From Pyxidicoccus caerfyrddinensis (GTDB taxonomy: Bacteria > Myxococcota > Myxococcia > Myxococcales > Myxococcaceae), in contig NZ_JAAIYA010000003.1 of assembly GCF_010894405.1 (NCBI RefSeq), forward strand, positions 372,001 through 436,000: a stretch of 64,000 nt of DNA, in the 5' to 3' direction. A program made the translations under genes and the position numbers. The notes under the pieces are model-generated. The model was not told where the DNA came from, did not search any database, and saw only the letters and a program-made list of their open reading frames with translations. Below are positions 35,003-42,913 of the stretch, in pieces; the stretch's first letter is position 1, and every line of letters begins with the position of its first letter.

Positions 35003-36541
35003 ATGAGGGAGCTGTTGCTGCGCCTCAACCGCCGCTTCGCCGGCCGCCTGGCCACCACGGTGGTCGTCCTCGTGGGCACCTTCCAGTGCTACTGGTGGCT
35101 CAACGCGCACCTGCCGCCGCGCGTTGACTTGTCGCTGCCGGTGGACGCGGCCATTCCGTTCCTCCCGTGGACGTACGCCGTCTACACGTCCTTCTTCGTC
35201 TTCCCGCTCGTGGCGGCGTGGGCGCTGGAGGCGGAGGAGTACGTGCGCATGCTGGGCGCGGTGCTGGCGGTGAATGCGCTGTGCTACCTGGGCTTCTTCC
35301 TCTTCACCTCGCACTTCCCTCGCCCGCCGGTGGAGTCGATTGCGTCCCCGTACTGGCGCGAGCAGTTCCGGGTGATGTGGTCTCAGGATTTGCCGGGCAA
35401 CACGTTCCCGAGCCTCCATGTCGCCGTCACCGTGCTCGGGGCGCTGCGGCTGCGGCACCGGCGCGCGGGAGCACTGTGGCTCGTGTGGGCCGCGCTCATC
35501 TCCGTGTCCACGCTCACCGTGAAGCAGCACTTCGTGGTGGATGTGCTGGGCGGAGTGGCGGTGGCGCTCGCGGCGCATGCGGTGTTCTTCAGGCGGGAGG
35601 GGGTGCCCGTGAGCGGCACGTCCGTGGACATCCCCGCGCCGCCGGGGCGGCTCAACGTGGCGCTGGCGCTCGGCATCATCTCTGGGGGCGTGGCATTGCA
35701 GTGGGTCGCCTCGCGCGCGGATGGGTGGCTTGGGGTGCTGGGCGCGGGCGTGGCCTTCTCGTTCCTCTTCCTGCCGCTGTACTCGCTGCTGCACGAGGCG
35801 GAGCACCGCGTGTTCCACGCGCACGCGGCGGTCAACGAGGGCTTCGGCCTGTTGCTCGCGGCCTTCTTCCCGGGGCCGTTCTCCTTCCTGCGCGCGTGTC
35901 ACCTGGGGCACCACCGCCGCAACCGCAGCGACGCGGAGATGTTCGACCTGTACTACCCGGGCGACGACGTGCGGCGGAAGCGCGTCACCTTCTACGCGCT
36001 CTACCTGGGAGGCTTCTGGCTGCTGGTGCCCCTGGCGATGGCAGTGGTGCTGGTGGCGCCCGGGGCGCTGCGTGGCCGGCTGGTGAAGGACCCGTCCGCC
36101 GTGGCCATGGTGGAGGGCATCCCCGAGTCCTTCATGCGCCGCATCCGCCTGGAGTGCGTCGGCGTGGTGCTGCTGCACGTGGGACTGGTCCTCGCGCTGG
36201 ACCTGTCTCCCGGGCGGTACCTGCTGCTGTACGCGCTCTATGGGCTCAACTGGTCGGCGCAGCAGTACGTCACCCACGCGCACAGCCCCAGGCATGTACT
36301 GGACGGGGCGCACAACCTGCGAGCCCATCCGCTGTACGAGTCGCTGCTGCTGCACTTCAACTGGCACCTGGCCCACCACCAGCACCCGCGCGTGCCGTGG
36401 CTGTACCTGCCGCGCCATGACGACACGACGCGCGAGCGGCCGGGCTACCTCACGGCCTTCGTGCGCTTTTGGCGCGGGCCCCGACTGGTGACTCCGGAGC
36501 CCGTGCCAGTGGCGGGGCGCCCGACGCGCGCGGGTGGGTGA
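35003..36541 (+). CDS. PAP2-type lipid phosphatase fused to a fatty acid desaturase
   Basis: The protein has 512 residues from the ATG at 35003 after GGAAGG. Residues about 1-195 form a PAP2/IPC-synthase-like phosphatase: NTFPSLHVAVTVLG (PSLH 136-139) and KQHFVVDVLGG (His176, Asp180), matching the PSxH and HxxxD core; the upstream KxxxxxxRP motif is not clear. Residues about 210-500 are a membrane desaturase with HEAEHRVFH (264-272), HLGHHRRN (300-307) and HLAHHQHP (455-462). Several hydrophobic helices separate the boxes. The fusion suggests one protein that dephosphorylates or transfers a head group and also desaturates or hydroxylates a lipid. Located in the inner membrane. Confidence 0.9.
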   Translation: MRELLLRLNRRFAGRLATTVVVLVGTFQCYWWLNAHLPPRVDLSLPVDAAIPFLPWTYAVYTSFFVFPLVAAWALEAEEYVRMLGAVLAVNALCYLGFFLFTSHFPRPPVESIASPYWREQFRVMWSQDLPGNTFPSLHVAVTVLGALRLRHRRAGALWLVWAALISVSTLTVKQHFVVDVLGGVAVALAAHAVFFRREGVPVSGTSVDIPAPPGRLNVALALGIISGGVALQWVASRADGWLGVLGAGVAFSFLFLPLYSLLHEAEHRVFHAHAAVNEGFGLLLAAFFPGPFSFLRACHLGHHRRNRSDAEMFDLYYPGDDVRRKRVTFYALYLGGFWLLVPLAMAVVLVAPGALRGRLVKDPSAVAMVEGIPESFMRRIRLECVGVVLLHVGLVLALDLSPGRYLLLYALYGLNWSAQQYVTHAHSPRHVLDGAHNLRAHPLYESLLLHFNWHLAHHQHPRVPWLYLPRHDDTTRERPGYLTAFVRFWRGPRLVTPEPVPVAGRPTRAGG

Positions 36542-36561
36542 GCCCCCCGCGCTTCAACGGG

Positions 36562-37032
36562 CTACTTCGTCTGCCAGCGCTGCGTGCCGCGGCCGTTGCA
36601 CTTGCGCGCCACCAGCTTCGTCTCCTTCCCCTGCTTCTCGCTGTCGAGACAGACGGGGACCTTGTCCGGCGTGGGCAGGATGCTCTGGAGCTGCCCGTCC
36701 TTCACCACCCACCGCTGGTTTGGCCCGTTGTGGCACTCCCACAGCAGCACGCGCGTGGTGCCCTGCGTCTTGCCTTCCTCGATGTCCAGGCAGAGCGCGC
36801 CGTTCATCACGCTGAACTGGCCACCGGTGTAGTCGAACTTCTGATTCACGCCCGAGTGGCACTTCCACAGGATGGGCTGCACGCCCTTGCTGAAGTTGCC
36901 GTTGGGGATGTCCACACACTGGTCGATGCCCGCCATCTTGATGCCCGTCGGCTTCGCGTCCGCCTCCGTGGCCCCCAGGAACGCCACGATGCACGCTGCC
37001 GCCGCCACACTGTTGCGAATGAGTCCCTTCAT
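36562..37032 (-). CDS. Secreted ricin-type beta-trefoil lectin domain protein
   Basis: The protein has 156 residues from the ATG at 37032, behind GAGGGGG; a longer frame to 37263 is not supported. A signal peptide with ...ATEADA cleavage precedes a single trefoil with three similar units: QCVDIPNGNFSKGVQPILWK, LCLDIEEGKTQGTTRVLLWE and VCLDSEKQGKETKLVARK. Each is followed by a QxW-type element (NQKFDY, NQRWVV, TQRWQT). Ricin-type domains bind carbohydrates; here no enzyme domain is attached. A small extracellular lectin is the likely product. It ends 20 bases from the convergent desaturase fusion and diverges from the ECF sigma factor gene. Confidence 0.88.
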   Translation of the reverse strand: MKGLIRNSVAAAACIVAFLGATEADAKPTGIKMAGIDQCVDIPNGNFSKGVQPILWKCHSGVNQKFDYTGGQFSVMNGALCLDIEEGKTQGTTRVLLWECHNGPNQRWVVKDGQLQSILPTPDKVPVCLDSEKQGKETKLVARKCNGRGTQRWQTK

Positions 37033-37097
37033 GGTGATGCCCCCTCGCGATGAATTGGAATGTACTCGGTTCGGAGCGGAGGGGATGTTTGTCTTTT

Positions 37098-37122
37098 CTT
37101 GAAAGTTACAAAATGGTTCAAG
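37098..37122. promoter_or_regulatory. Inverted repeat CTTGAA...TTCAAG upstream of the lectin gene
   Basis: CTTGAA (37098-37103) and TTCAAG (37117-37122) are exact inverted repeats with a 13-base AT-rich spacer, in the 272-base region between the lectin and sigma-factor genes. On the minus strand TTGAAC could be a -35 box, with a weak GAAAAG 17 bases further toward the lectin gene. An operator or alternative-sigma promoter is possible. Confidence 0.3.
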
Positions 37123-37304
37123 CACAACCCCGATCGGGTCGGAGCGCACACCGCGCGCTCCTTTGCGGGGAGTGGTGGCGCGTCCGCACGCTCGGTTGTC
37201 CGTGACGCACCGCAAGCGCCAGGTTGCTGCTTTTCGTGCGACCGCGAGTGCGGGCTGTAACACCTGAGCGGGTCACGACCTACGCACCCGGGAGTCACGA
37301 AGCC

Positions 37305-37898
37305 ATGGCCGACAACGAAGCCGTCCGAGCACCGGAGCGCCCCGCACCCTCCGGCTTCCTGAGCTGGGTGGCGGTGCTCGTGCATGAGCATCGCGCGAGG
37401 CTGCTGGCCCTGGCGCGGAGCCGGGGGCTGGACGCGGAGGAGGCGCTGGACGCGGTGCAGGACAGCTTCGTCTCGTTCTTTCAGCTCCCGGAGGCGCGGG
37501 CCATCGCGGGGGCGCCGGAGGACTCGCTGAAGCTGCTGACGGTGATTCTCCAGCACAACGTGCAGAACCGGCGGAGGAAGCACTCGAGGCGGCAGCGAGC
37601 GCGGCTGCTGCTCGAAGCGGCCTCCTCCCCGAGCGAGGACACGACGAGCGAGGAGCTGATTGCCCAGGCCGAGGAGCTGGCCCGGGTGAACGGCTGCATC
37701 GTCCGCATGGGGCGGCTCCAGCGGAGCGTGGTGAAGCTGAGCCTGATTGACGAGCAACCGCGAGAGGAGGTCGCGAAGGTGCTCGGCATCTCCGATGGCT
37801 ACGTGCGCGTCCTCGTTTACCGGGCGAGGGAGCACCTGCGCTCCTGTGGCTTCCCGGAGGACGATGACGGGCCCGTCGTCGACGAGCCGTGGGAATGA
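37305..37898 (+). CDS. ECF-type RNA polymerase sigma factor
   Basis: The protein has 197 residues from the ATG at 37305 (GGGAG site). Region 2 shows LALARSRGLDAEEALDAVQD then SFVSFFQLPEA, with an unusually basic QNRRRKHSRRQR linker. Region 4 shows QRSVVKLSLIDEQPREEVAK and VLGISDGYVRVLVYRAREHL, a clear helix-turn-helix for -35 recognition. No anti-sigma gene is adjacent, so control must lie elsewhere. It diverges from the lectin gene; activation of that gene is a plausible but untested link. An acidic tail (EDDDGPVVDEPWE) ends the protein. Confidence 0.87.
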   Translation: MADNEAVRAPERPAPSGFLSWVAVLVHEHRARLLALARSRGLDAEEALDAVQDSFVSFFQLPEARAIAGAPEDSLKLLTVILQHNVQNRRRKHSRRQRARLLLEAASSPSEDTTSEELIAQAEELARVNGCIVRMGRLQRSVVKLSLIDEQPREEVAKVLGISDGYVRVLVYRAREHLRSCGFPEDDDGPVVDEPWE

Positions 37899-37983
37899 CG
37901 GGGCCCGTGTAACGCGCGCCCGGGGCGCGACCTACGTGTCTGCGAACGGGCACTTTTGCCCGTCGCTCGAAGGAGCGGCAGAC

Positions 37984-38703
37984 ATGGCAGGCAAGGTGGC
38001 AATCATCACGGGCGCGTCGAGTGGTATCGGGCTTGGGCTCACGAAGACACTGGTGGAGCGCGGGTACTCCGTGGTTGGCACGTCACGGAGCGCGTCGAAG
38101 TCAGGTGCGCTCTCCGTGTCGAACCGGCTGGCGCTGGTGGACGGCGACGTGGGCGAGGCGTCGACGGCGAGGCGGGTGGTGGACGAGGCGCTGTCCCGGT
38201 TCGGCGGCGTGGACCTGCTGGTGAACAACGCGGGGACGTTCATCTCCAAGCCGTTCACCGACTTCACGCCCGAGGACTACGCGACGCTCCTGTCGACGAA
38301 CGTCGCCGGCTTCTTCCACATGACGCAGGCCGTGCTGAAGCACATGGTGGACCGGAAGTCGGGGCACGTGGTGAACATCGGGACGTCCCTCGTCAAGCAG
38401 CCCATGGCGGGGGTGCCCGGCGCGCTCTCCATCCTCACCAAGGGAGGCATCGAAGCGGCGACGCGGGCGCTCGCCATCGAGTACGCGCCGCACGGCATCC
38501 GTGTGAACACCGTGGCAGCGGGCGCCATCGACACGCCGATGCACACGCCGGACAAGCACGGCTTCCTCAAGAGCATGAGCCCGGCGAATCGGGTTGGCAC
38601 GGTGCCGGAGATGGTGGATGCGGTGCTGTACCTCGACTCCGCGGGCTTCGTGTCCGGCGAAATCCTCCACGTCGACGGGGGCGCGCACGCGGGGAGGTGG
38701 TAG
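37984..38703 (+). CDS. Short-chain dehydrogenase/reductase family protein lacking the catalytic Tyr
   Basis: The protein has 239 residues from the ATG at 37984 (AAGGAG site). The Rossmann cofactor motif TGASSGIG (residues 9-16) and LVNNAG are intact, and NTVAAGAIDTPM is a normal SDR segment. The active site, normally Ser...Tyr-x3-Lys, reads NIGTSLVKQPMAGVPGALSI then LTK: the Ser and Lys are present, but the Tyr position four before Lys is Ser. Some bacterial SDRs naturally carry this change, so it may be a subfamily trait and not decay. NAD(P)-binding is likely; oxidoreductase activity is uncertain. It lies in the same direction 85 bases after the sigma factor. Confidence 0.9.
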   Translation: MAGKVAIITGASSGIGLGLTKTLVERGYSVVGTSRSASKSGALSVSNRLALVDGDVGEASTARRVVDEALSRFGGVDLLVNNAGTFISKPFTDFTPEDYATLLSTNVAGFFHMTQAVLKHMVDRKSGHVVNIGTSLVKQPMAGVPGALSILTKGGIEAATRALAIEYAPHGIRVNTVAAGAIDTPMHTPDKHGFLKSMSPANRVGTVPEMVDAVLYLDSAGFVSGEILHVDGGAHAGRW

Positions 38704-38708
38704 CCAAT

Positions 38709-39599
38709 TCAGTGCAGGGAGGGCTCGCGGAGGCTCACGTCGCAGAGCCAGCGTCGCGTGCCGGGGAAGTACGCGCAGGTCTCCAGTAGGCCGCAGGCCT
38801 GGGCATCCTTCGAATCACATGGACGCCGACACTCCTTCTGCTCGCAGACAGTGCCTTCGGGGCAGGGAGGATGGTCCGCACCGCATCGCCGCGTGCATTC
38901 CATCTCGATCTCCCCCGGACGTCCGGGGAGATAGCTCACGCTGCACGAGGTCCCTTCAGGACAGGCCTGGCGCTGGCAGTTCTCTCCCCAGATGCGAGCA
39001 CATACCGAGGAGCCCTTCTTGAAGGGTACGCATTCCTGTCCTTCAGGGCAGGCGCGTCCATCACAGGTCGGCATGCAGGAGGGACCTTCCTTCCCCTGCA
39101 GGCAGAGGGTGCCTTCAGGGCAGGTTCCCGGCTCGCCGAGCTGGCATGGTCGTCCGCAGTAGCTATTGCAGAGCAGGCCCGGGCGGCAGACTGCCTCCTG
39201 CATGAACGTGAAAGTGGCGGAGCAGGGCGCTCCCTCCTCCGCCGTGCCCCTGACGACGCAGGTGCGTACCCGTGGCCCCTGGCCTCGGCTCCGCAGTGCC
39301 CGGCAGGTGAACCCCTCGGCGCACTGCAGATCTGTCTGACACTCGCTGGCCATGCAGAGTGCGCGGCCCCAGTCCAGGTCCAGGCATCCAAGCGGGGGTT
39401 CACAGTCCTCCGCTCTCTGGCAGGCGCGCTCGTGGGACATGAGTGCCCGACGCTCCTCAAGAGAGAGAATGGGGCTGACGGGCTTCGTTTCCTGAGCCTC
39501 GGCCCGTCTCGAGTGGAACCGGCCAGATTCGACTGCCAGGACGAGCGGAAGAGGGAGCAGAAGGATGGCAAATGTCGCGACTGCGGGTCGCCATCTCAT
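38709..39599 (-). CDS. Secreted or membrane-anchored Cys-rich protein
   Basis: The protein has 296 residues from the ATG at 39599, chosen because it overlaps the stop of the upstream small lipoprotein gene (ATGA); an ATG at 39611 is also in frame. A hydrophobic N-terminus (VATFAILLLPLPLVLAVESG) is a signal or anchor. The rest contains roughly 25 Cys in spaced pairs, with repeated CPEG(T/Q) units: CPEGTLCLQ, CPEGQECVP, CPEGTSCSV and CPEGTVCEQ. They resemble small disulfide-knot modules seen in myxobacterial outer-surface proteins. No enzyme motif is visible. Codon and base composition look slightly less GC-rich than the flanks. Confidence 0.75.
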   Translation of the reverse strand: MRWRPAVATFAILLLPLPLVLAVESGRFHSRRAEAQETKPVSPILSLEERRALMSHERACQRAEDCEPPLGCLDLDWGRALCMASECQTDLQCAEGFTCRALRSRGQGPRVRTCVVRGTAEEGAPCSATFTFMQEAVCRPGLLCNSYCGRPCQLGEPGTCPEGTLCLQGKEGPSCMPTCDGRACPEGQECVPFKKGSSVCARIWGENCQRQACPEGTSCSVSYLPGRPGEIEMECTRRCGADHPPCPEGTVCEQKECRRPCDSKDAQACGLLETCAYFPGTRRWLCDVSLREPSLH

Positions 39600-39808
39600 A
39601 GACAGCCCCATTTACACTCCAACTCGTCCTCATCGGACTCCTTGCAGACCTTTTGCCAACTCTGTCCCGGTGGGCACTGCTGTTTGAGTGCCTCCTTCTC
39701 GTCCTTGCGCGCGGCGCGGTCGATGAAGCCATCCCGCATGTGGTCATGCGGGCATCCCGTTCCGGTCAAGAGCAAGACTGCAGACATCACACCGTGGCGC
39801 CAGCGCAT
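39596..39808 (-). CDS. Small lipoprotein coupled to the Cys-rich gene
   Basis: The protein has 70 residues. A GGGGGGAG ribosome site lies a few bases before the ATG at 39808. The signal peptide MSAVLLLTGTGC ends in a lipobox-like TGTGC (Cys19). The mature part is charged (RDGFIDRAARKDEKEALKQQ) and contains three further Cys (QQC, KVC, ECKWGC). Its TGA overlaps the ATG of the Cys-rich gene, so the two are translated together. This suggests a two-component secreted or envelope complex. I do not recognise a family. Confidence 0.7.
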   Translation of the reverse strand: MRWRHGVMSAVLLLTGTGCPHDHMRDGFIDRAARKDEKEALKQQCPPGQSWQKVCKESDEDELECKWGCL

Positions 39809-39909
39809 GACTCCCCCCAGGGGCAGCGACAGCCTGCTCAGGGTAGCGCCAACGAAAGACAGGTCGCGCTCAACGCCTCGTGCGAGTGCTCAACACCCGA
39901 CTGCCAGCG

Positions 39910-40179
39910 TCAGCGTTGCTCCGCCTTCTTGAACCGCAGCCGTTTCAGTTCCTCGAACCGCGCCCGGTTGCGAGGCGGCGTGGTTGCCACCAGCCCGTCG
40001 AGCATGCGCTTGGAGCTCTGATAGATCTCCTCCACGGCGATGTCGAAGGCGTCGGTGTTCTGCTTCGACGGCTTGCGCGTGGCGGCAATCTTGCGGACGA
40101 ACTGCAGCGCCGCCGCGCGGATGTCGTCGTCGGTGGCGGGCGGCTCGAAGTTGAACAGGGGCTTGATGTTCCGGCACAT
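39910..40179 (-). CDS. DUF2277 domain-containing protein
   Basis: The protein has 89 residues from the ATG at 40179. It matches the full DUF2277 pattern: MCRNIKPLFNFEPPATDDDI at the start, then AALQFVRKIA and RARFEELKRLRFKKAE at the end. It is a small cytoplasmic protein of unknown function, common in actinobacteria and myxobacteria. No partner is obvious; the upstream MFS gene is on the same strand 42 bases away and may be co-transcribed. No metal-binding Cys pair beyond Cys2 is present. Confidence 0.92.
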   Translation of the reverse strand: MCRNIKPLFNFEPPATDDDIRAAALQFVRKIAATRKPSKQNTDAFDIAVEEIYQSSKRMLDGLVATTPPRNRARFEELKRLRFKKAEQR

Positions 40180-40221
40180 GCCCCAAGGCTAGGAGCGTGC
40201 GGGGCGCACGGGCAAGGCCAC

Positions 40222-41436
40222 TCAGGCCGGCCGGTCGGCGGTGGCGACGAGCCGCTCGTGGAGCACGAAGAGCACCAGCGCGAAGCAGGCAATCACCGGT
40301 GCGATGGCCCGCAGGCCGGCGTATTCGCTCACGAGGCCGGCGATGTTCGGGAGCACGGCGATACCCAGCGTCGCCGCGCTCACCTGGAAGCCCACCGCAT
40401 GCGGCGCCATGTGCACCCCGACACGCCGGGGCGTCTCCGCCATGAGCCCCGGGTAGATGGACGCGAGCGAGAACGAGAGCAGTGGGAGCGCGACGGCCCC
40501 CAGCGCCAGCCCGGGAATGGCGAAGAGCGCGGCGGAGAGGACCACCCCCACGGTGGCCAGCCGGATCATCCGGACCTGCCCCAGCCGCTCCACTACCAGG
40601 CCCAGCACGAGCCGCCCCACCAGGAGCCCGCCCCAGAAGGCCGCCACCCAGGTCCCCGCCGCCGTCCCGGAGAAGCCGCGCTCCTCGGTGAGCAGCGTGT
40701 AGCTCCACTGACCCGCGCAGACCTCGATGCCCGTGTAGAAGAAGAAGATGGCGAGCTGCAGCCACACCGTGCCGCTGCGCAGCGCCGTGCGGCCACTGAC
40801 GCGCGGAGCTTCCTCCGGCACGGGACCGATGCCACCGGGCGCGTCCAGCACCACTGACGCGTCGGAGGGCGGTGTGTCCCAGCGCCTGCGAGACACGATG
40901 AAGGCGATGACCATGGTGGCGAGCAGCCCGCCAACCACCGCATAGCCGACCCGCCAGGAGCCACCCCGGCCGAGGACGGCGGTCATGATGGCCGGCCCCA
41001 CCGTGGCGCCGGCCGCGTACGCGGCATGGAGCCAGGACATGTGCTTCGGCCCGAAGTTCCGGGCCGCGTAGGTATTCAGCGCGGCGTCGATGGCGCCGGA
41101 GCCGAAGCCCATCAGGAGCGACGCCAGCAGGATGAGCGCGAAGGCGGGCGCGGCCGAGATGCCCAGGACACTCGCGGCGACGAGCGCGGTGCTCCCCGCC
41201 AACAGCAGGCCGATGCCCAGGCCCTGGATGAGCCTGCCCGCGAGCATGCCGGAGAGGAAGTACGAGCCCGCGGCAACCGCGACCGGCGCACCGAGGAGCG
41301 CCTGATGGAGGCCCAGTCCGTCCCGCATCGACGGCCAGGCCACTCCCAGCAGCGCGTCGGGCAGGCCCAGGCTGATGAAGGCGAAATAGGCGAGGGCCAG
41401 GATGGACCCGGAGGTGCGGGAGGTCGGACGTTGCAT
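40222..41436 (-). CDS. MFS transporter
   Basis: The protein has 404 residues from the ATG at 41436 (MQRPTSRTSGSILALAYFAF). The upstream frame to 41553 is Arg/Pro-rich and unsupported. Twelve hydrophobic segments are readable, with the central hydrophilic loop SRRRWDTPPSDASVVL between helices 6 and 7. MSGMLAGR-like (FLSGMLAGRLIQGLGIG) and RLVLGLVVERLGQVRMIRLA match the MFS motif A in each half. It is an inner-membrane secondary transporter; the substrate (sugar, drug or other) cannot be told. It precedes the DUF2277 gene and diverges from a GNAT gene. Confidence 0.9.
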   Translation of the reverse strand: MQRPTSRTSGSILALAYFAFISLGLPDALLGVAWPSMRDGLGLHQALLGAPVAVAAGSYFLSGMLAGRLIQGLGIGLLLAGSTALVAASVLGISAAPAFALILLASLLMGFGSGAIDAALNTYAARNFGPKHMSWLHAAYAAGATVGPAIMTAVLGRGGSWRVGYAVVGGLLATMVIAFIVSRRRWDTPPSDASVVLDAPGGIGPVPEEAPRVSGRTALRSGTVWLQLAIFFFYTGIEVCAGQWSYTLLTEERGFSGTAAGTWVAAFWGGLLVGRLVLGLVVERLGQVRMIRLATVGVVLSAALFAIPGLALGAVALPLLSFSLASIYPGLMAETPRRVGVHMAPHAVGFQVSAATLGIAVLPNIAGLVSEYAGLRAIAPVIACFALVLFVLHERLVATADRPA

Positions 41437-41624
41437 GTCGGTGTGGACCGTGGATGCCACGGGACTCCGCTGGGACACCAGCGACAGTTTCCGGCGGAGC
41501 GGAGTGGCCAACGCACGCCTGCCCGGGCGCGGACGGCCCGGGCGGACCGGCACACCTGCCGCACCTTTCGGACCGCGACTGTGTCTTCACGCGGACGGCG
41601 GATGCCCGTTAGAACGTGCGGACC

Positions 41625-42191
41625 ATGGCGTCCTCACCTCTACAGACCTGTCTCGTCACGCGGCGCGAGGAGCTGGAGCAGATACTCCAGCTCCAGGCCG
41701 CCAACCTGAAGCAACACGTGTCACCCGAGCAGGCCGCGCGTGAAGGCTTCCTGACGGTGGCGCACACGCTGGACGTGCTGGAGCGGATGCACGCGCTCGC
41801 GCCGAGCGTCATCGCGAAGGACGGCGACACGCTCGCGGGCTATGCGCTGGTGATGCCCGTGGAGGCGCGCGCCTTCGTCCCCCTCCTCGAGCCCATGTTC
41901 CAGCTCTTCGAGACGCTGAGCTGGCGCAATCGCCCGCTGCGCGACCACCGCTACTACGTCATGGGCCAGGTGTGCGTGGCCGAGGCCTGGCGCGGCCAGG
42001 GCATCTTCGACGCGCTCTACCGCGGGCACCGCGAAAGCTACGGGACGCGCTTCGACTGCACGGTAACGGAGGTGGCTACGCGCAACACGCGCTCGATGCG
42101 AGCCCACACCCGCGTCGGCTTCGAGCTGCTGAAGACGTACCGGGACGCCACGGACGAGTGGGCCGTCGTCGCAATGCCGCTGCACGGGTAG
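41625..42191 (+). CDS. GNAT-family N-acetyltransferase
   Basis: The protein has 188 residues from the ATG at 41625; a GTG at 41616 is the alternative. Motif A is YVMGQVCVAEAWRGQGIFDA, with the CoA-binding RGQGIFDALY turn. Motif B is VTEVATRNTRSMRAHTRVGF, giving the usual N-x-R-S-x2-x-H-x-x-x-G-F. The N-terminal part has the strand LAGYALVMP leading to it. It is cytoplasmic and monofunctional, transferring an acetyl group from acetyl-CoA to an amine; the substrate is unknown. It diverges from the MFS transporter across about 190 bases. Confidence 0.92.
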   Translation: MASSPLQTCLVTRREELEQILQLQAANLKQHVSPEQAAREGFLTVAHTLDVLERMHALAPSVIAKDGDTLAGYALVMPVEARAFVPLLEPMFQLFETLSWRNRPLRDHRYYVMGQVCVAEAWRGQGIFDALYRGHRESYGTRFDCTVTEVATRNTRSMRAHTRVGFELLKTYRDATDEWAVVAMPLHG

Positions 42192-42318
42192 TTGTCGGGG
42201 AATGAGCGGGCCTGTTCAGCGTTGCATGGCCCCGGAAGAAGCGGGGGTGCCCCCGTCTGGCCGAATGGTACGGTCCGGCGCTGCCTCCGCCCTTCCTGTC
42301 CTACAGAGGAGCCCACCC

Positions 42319-42897
42319 ATGACGCACCGCCGAACCTCGCTGAGCATTCCGACCCTGGCCGCGCTCGTCTTCCTCGCCGCCACGCCCGCGCTGGCGCAGA
42401 AGAGCATTGCCCCCGAGAAGGCCCCCGTCAGCCCGCTGCAGATGGCGGCGAAGAAGCTGGACGACAAGACGTACGTGAAGGTGACGTACAGCTCGCCGCG
42501 CATCCAGGACCCGAAGACGGGCGAGAAGCGCGTCGTCTTCGGCAAGCTGGTCCCCTATGGCGAGGTGTGGCGCCTGGGCGCGAATGCCGCCACGGAGCTG
42601 ACCACCACGGGTGACCTCGAAGTCTCGGGCAAGAAGCTCGCGGCCGGCACCTATGCCGTGTTTGCCATTCCGCAGGCCGACAAGTGGACGCTCATCTTCA
42701 ACAAGGACCTCGGCGAGTGGGGCGCCTACAAGTACAACAAGGACCAGGACGCCCTGCGCGTGGACGTGCCGGCGAAGAAGAGCGCCGACACCTACGAGGC
42801 GTTCACCATCGCCTTTGACGACAAGGGCACCGCGCTGAACCTCTCGTGGGAGAACACGCAGGTCTCCGTCCCCGTGAAGCCGGCGAAGAAGGGCTGA
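42319..42897 (+). CDS. DUF2911 secreted protein
   Basis: The protein has 192 residues from the ATG at 42319 with an AGAGGAG site; the earlier frame at 42202 is unsupported. A signal peptide ends in ATPALAQ. The DUF2911 core is clear: VKVTYSSPRIQDPKTGEKRV, FGKLVPYGEVWRLGANAATE and KKLAAGTYAVFAIPQADKWT then LIFNK. It is a periplasmic or extracellular beta-rich protein with no known activity; the conserved Tyr-Gly-x-x-Trp-Arg-x-Gly-Ala-Asn patch may form a ligand site. It stands alone, ending 16 bases from the convergent ABC operon. Confidence 0.92.
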   Translation: MTHRRTSLSIPTLAALVFLAATPALAQKSIAPEKAPVSPLQMAAKKLDDKTYVKVTYSSPRIQDPKTGEKRVVFGKLVPYGEVWRLGANAATELTTTGDLEVSGKKLAAGTYAVFAIPQADKWTLIFNKDLGEWGAYKYNKDQDALRVDVPAKKSADTYEAFTIAFDDKGTALNLSWENTQVSVPVKPAKKG

Positions 42898-42913
42898 GCC
42901 ACACGGCCTTCGC

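Noticed and set aside
42242..42255. GC hairpin after the GNAT gene as a terminator
   Set aside because: The stem is only about five base pairs with a tight loop and no T tract.
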